A stretch of DNA of 64,000 nucleotides from Pipra filicauda (Eukaryota > Chordata > Aves > Passeriformes > Pipridae). The stretch spans positions 744,001-808,000 of the forward strand of contig NW_024104416.1 in NCBI RefSeq assembly GCF_003945595.2. Direction: 5' to 3'. Under the pieces are notes generated by a model that worked only from the letters and a program-made list of their open reading frames with translations, did no database searches and was not told the origin of the DNA. The number at the start of each line of letters is the position of its first letter. The first letter of the stretch is position 1. Made by a program: the position numbers and the translations under genes. Below are positions 62,204-64,000 of the stretch, one piece after another.

Positions 62204-62943
62204 GTCTCTGTAGAAATGCAAATGCACAAATCATCAGACGTATTTTATAGAATTGACTCTCAGATGATCTTGCAATAGTTTTCAAAGTACAGAACACTTA
62301 ATTCCTCACAGCTGGAACTCAGAATTCGGGCAACACTCTCTATTTGCAGTTTGAATTTTGCCTGCTCACGGCTGAACTTTGTGCACTTTGTGAACTTTGT
62401 TAATTGTAAGCTTTCTGCACACACTTGGAATATGCATTCCTGCATTTGGATTTATAAGGTATTTTGAAAGGGTTCTGTTTTAGAGGTTACAGTAAAATGC
62501 ATAACCTAGCAGTTTCTGACAGATAAGAACTATATTTATCTTCCTCCCTACTCAGAAACATTTATTTTTCAGTAATTTTGCAGGAAGCTCCATCCATATC
62601 ACATAAGTGACAGCACAAGATTTTTGGCTTGTCAGCTGCACACGCTTGTCTGGTTCAGAGTATGGCAAATTACTTTGCTCGGGACAGAATGCACAAAAAG
62701 TGTCAAACAGTCAATTAGAAGTACAACTAAAAATACTCACAAGCCTAGTTCTTGAAGGCTCAATTTCTCTGCCTAATAATACAATAAGTCTGTTGGTATT
62801 GACAGCTTCAAATAAGTTACCCTAAATTATAGCAATGTAGAGATTATTGTAGGAATTTAAAGCTTTTGTGTGTGTGTCTGTGAAAATTGCTTAAGTTTAT
62901 TCAAAAACTACTTTTAGATAAACTAAAAAAAATTGGCATAAGA
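62204..62943. other. Spacer between two inverted CR1 copies
   Basis: 740 bases of AT-rich sequence with no recognised gene. A short TG-rich tract lies near 62867-62881. The plus frame 62607-62825 has no recognisable product. Confidence 0.5.
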
Positions 62944-63398
62944 ATGTTGAGAGGGATCGACCAGAGGAGGCCACGGAGATGATTAGAGGATGGAGCAGCT
63001 CTGCTGGGAGGAAAGGCTGAGAGAGTTGGGATTGTCCAGCCTGGAGAAGAGAAGCTTTGGGGTCATCCTGCAGTGTCTGAAGGAGCCAAGAAGGATGGAG
63101 AGAGACTCTTGACAAGGGCCTGGAGGGACAGGACAAGGGGAATGGCTTCACACTGACAGAGGGCAGGGTTAGATGGGATATTGGGAAGGAATTCCCTGTG
63201 AGGGTGGGGAGGCCCTGGCACAGGTTGTCCAGAGAAGCTGTGGCTGCCCCTGGATCCCTGGAAGTGTCCAAGGCCAGGTTGGACGGGGCTTGGAGCAACC
63301 TGGGCTGGTGGAAGGTGTCCCTGCCCGTGGCAGGGGGGGGATGAGATGATCTTTAGGGTCCCTTCCAGCCCCGGTCATTTTGTGATTCTATGATTCTC
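62944..63398 (+). mobile_element. CR1 LINE, about 0.45 kb 3' end
   Basis: Sense CR1 beginning near 'gaccagaggaggccacgg', with 'gatgggatattgggaaggaatt', 'aggccaggttggacggggc' and 'ctgcccgtggcagg', ending in the clean tail TTTGTGATTCTATGATTCTC. The well-kept tail and close match to the copies at 61664 and 36619 suggest relatively late insertion. The antisense frames (minus 62897-63298 and 63169-63378) are shadows. Confidence 0.96.
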
Positions 63399-64000
63399 TG
63401 CTCCAGTGCTGCAAGCCAGGTGAATTTACACATATTTTTAATCAGTGTTTTCTTGCCCAGCTTTTAATTTTCTCCATTAAAATTCCGATGTGACTGCAAC
63501 CCACTTTCTTCTAAAATACTGGAATTGAAATGTTTACGTTGAGATTTCTCAAATACATATTTGTCAAAGGTCTAAGTTAAAGACATGGAACAAATAAGAC
63601 TGAGGATTGCTTTCCTCAGAAAAAATAATTAAAAGGCTGTGCTGATATGCTGAATTTAAATGGTAGTATCTGGAGGTTCAGTTGTGCCTTGAAAATGTCC
63701 TAAATTTAAACATGTGCTCACATTCACTGCATAGCAGAATTTGGCCAACACATTTAAAGCAAACCACTGACTTTATTTCTATTTTTTTTTAATTATTCTA
63801 AATTTGGATAGATATCACTTTTCGTTTTCCTGATCCTGCTTCTCTTTTATAACCAACAGTCTTTTTATCTTTGCCTTTTTGGTATCAATTCTTAAAATGT
63901 TTGTGCCTGTTTAATTTTTTGCACTGACAGTGTTGTGAGGACAGATAAGTACATGCAAAAAAATTTTCAAGTGGGAAAAAGAATCCAGTTTCTTAGTGAA
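63399..64000. other. Non-repeat sequence to the window end
   Basis: AT-rich with a T run near 63783-63790; no gene or repeat recognised. Confidence 0.5.

Overview
The window looks like a stretch of bird nuclear chromosome, probably long intron or intergenic DNA. The main reason is the repeat content. About twenty fragments of CR1, the dominant LINE of birds, are present on both strands, many ending in the typical ATTCTATGATTCT-like 3' tail. There is also a solo retroviral LTR beginning TGTCCCGGTTTCAGCTGGGA, a type I know from bird genomes. The DNA between repeats is AT-rich, with poly-T/A runs and no bacterial-type gene packing. I found no host exon, tRNA, rRNA, CRISPR or operon that I can support. 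The longest open frames are CR1 shadows (for example 234 codons antisense to the copy at 16482) or chance frames.

Layout. 1-12.5 kb: AT-rich sequence with CR1 copies at 3821, 7262, 9941, 11990 and 12228 and the solo LTR at 6341-6913. 12.5-23 kb: mostly unrecognised, with one CR1 at 16482 and a promoter- or LTR-like module at about 19100-19420 (two 30-bp tandem units, a TATA box, an ATTAAA). 23-24.1 kb: a broken RTE-like non-LTR retrotransposon on the minus strand, with an RT YADD motif and a C-terminal zinc finger. 24-41 kb: CR1 at 26125, 31168, 36619 and 39667, then an LTR fragment at 41200. 45-49.2 kb: CR1 at 45858 and a stack of three CR1 segments at 48210-49173. 51-58 kb: a doubtful old CR1 and a very old CR1 ORF2 fossil (55975-57125) with the RT region still traceable. 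58-63.4 kb: four more CR1 fragments, including a closely spaced inverted pair.

No gene network can be described, because nothing here appears to encode a functional host protein. The retroelements share a history rather than a pathway: an old CR1 layer, later CR1 waves including one closely related recent-looking subfamily, ERV insertions reduced to LTRs, and one RTE-type element. RTE-type LINEs are patchy in birds and have been linked to horizontal transfer, so that element is the best lead. I see no convincing new biological system. Boundaries are estimates by eye, usually good to 5-30 bases. Subfamily names are withheld because no alignment could be run.
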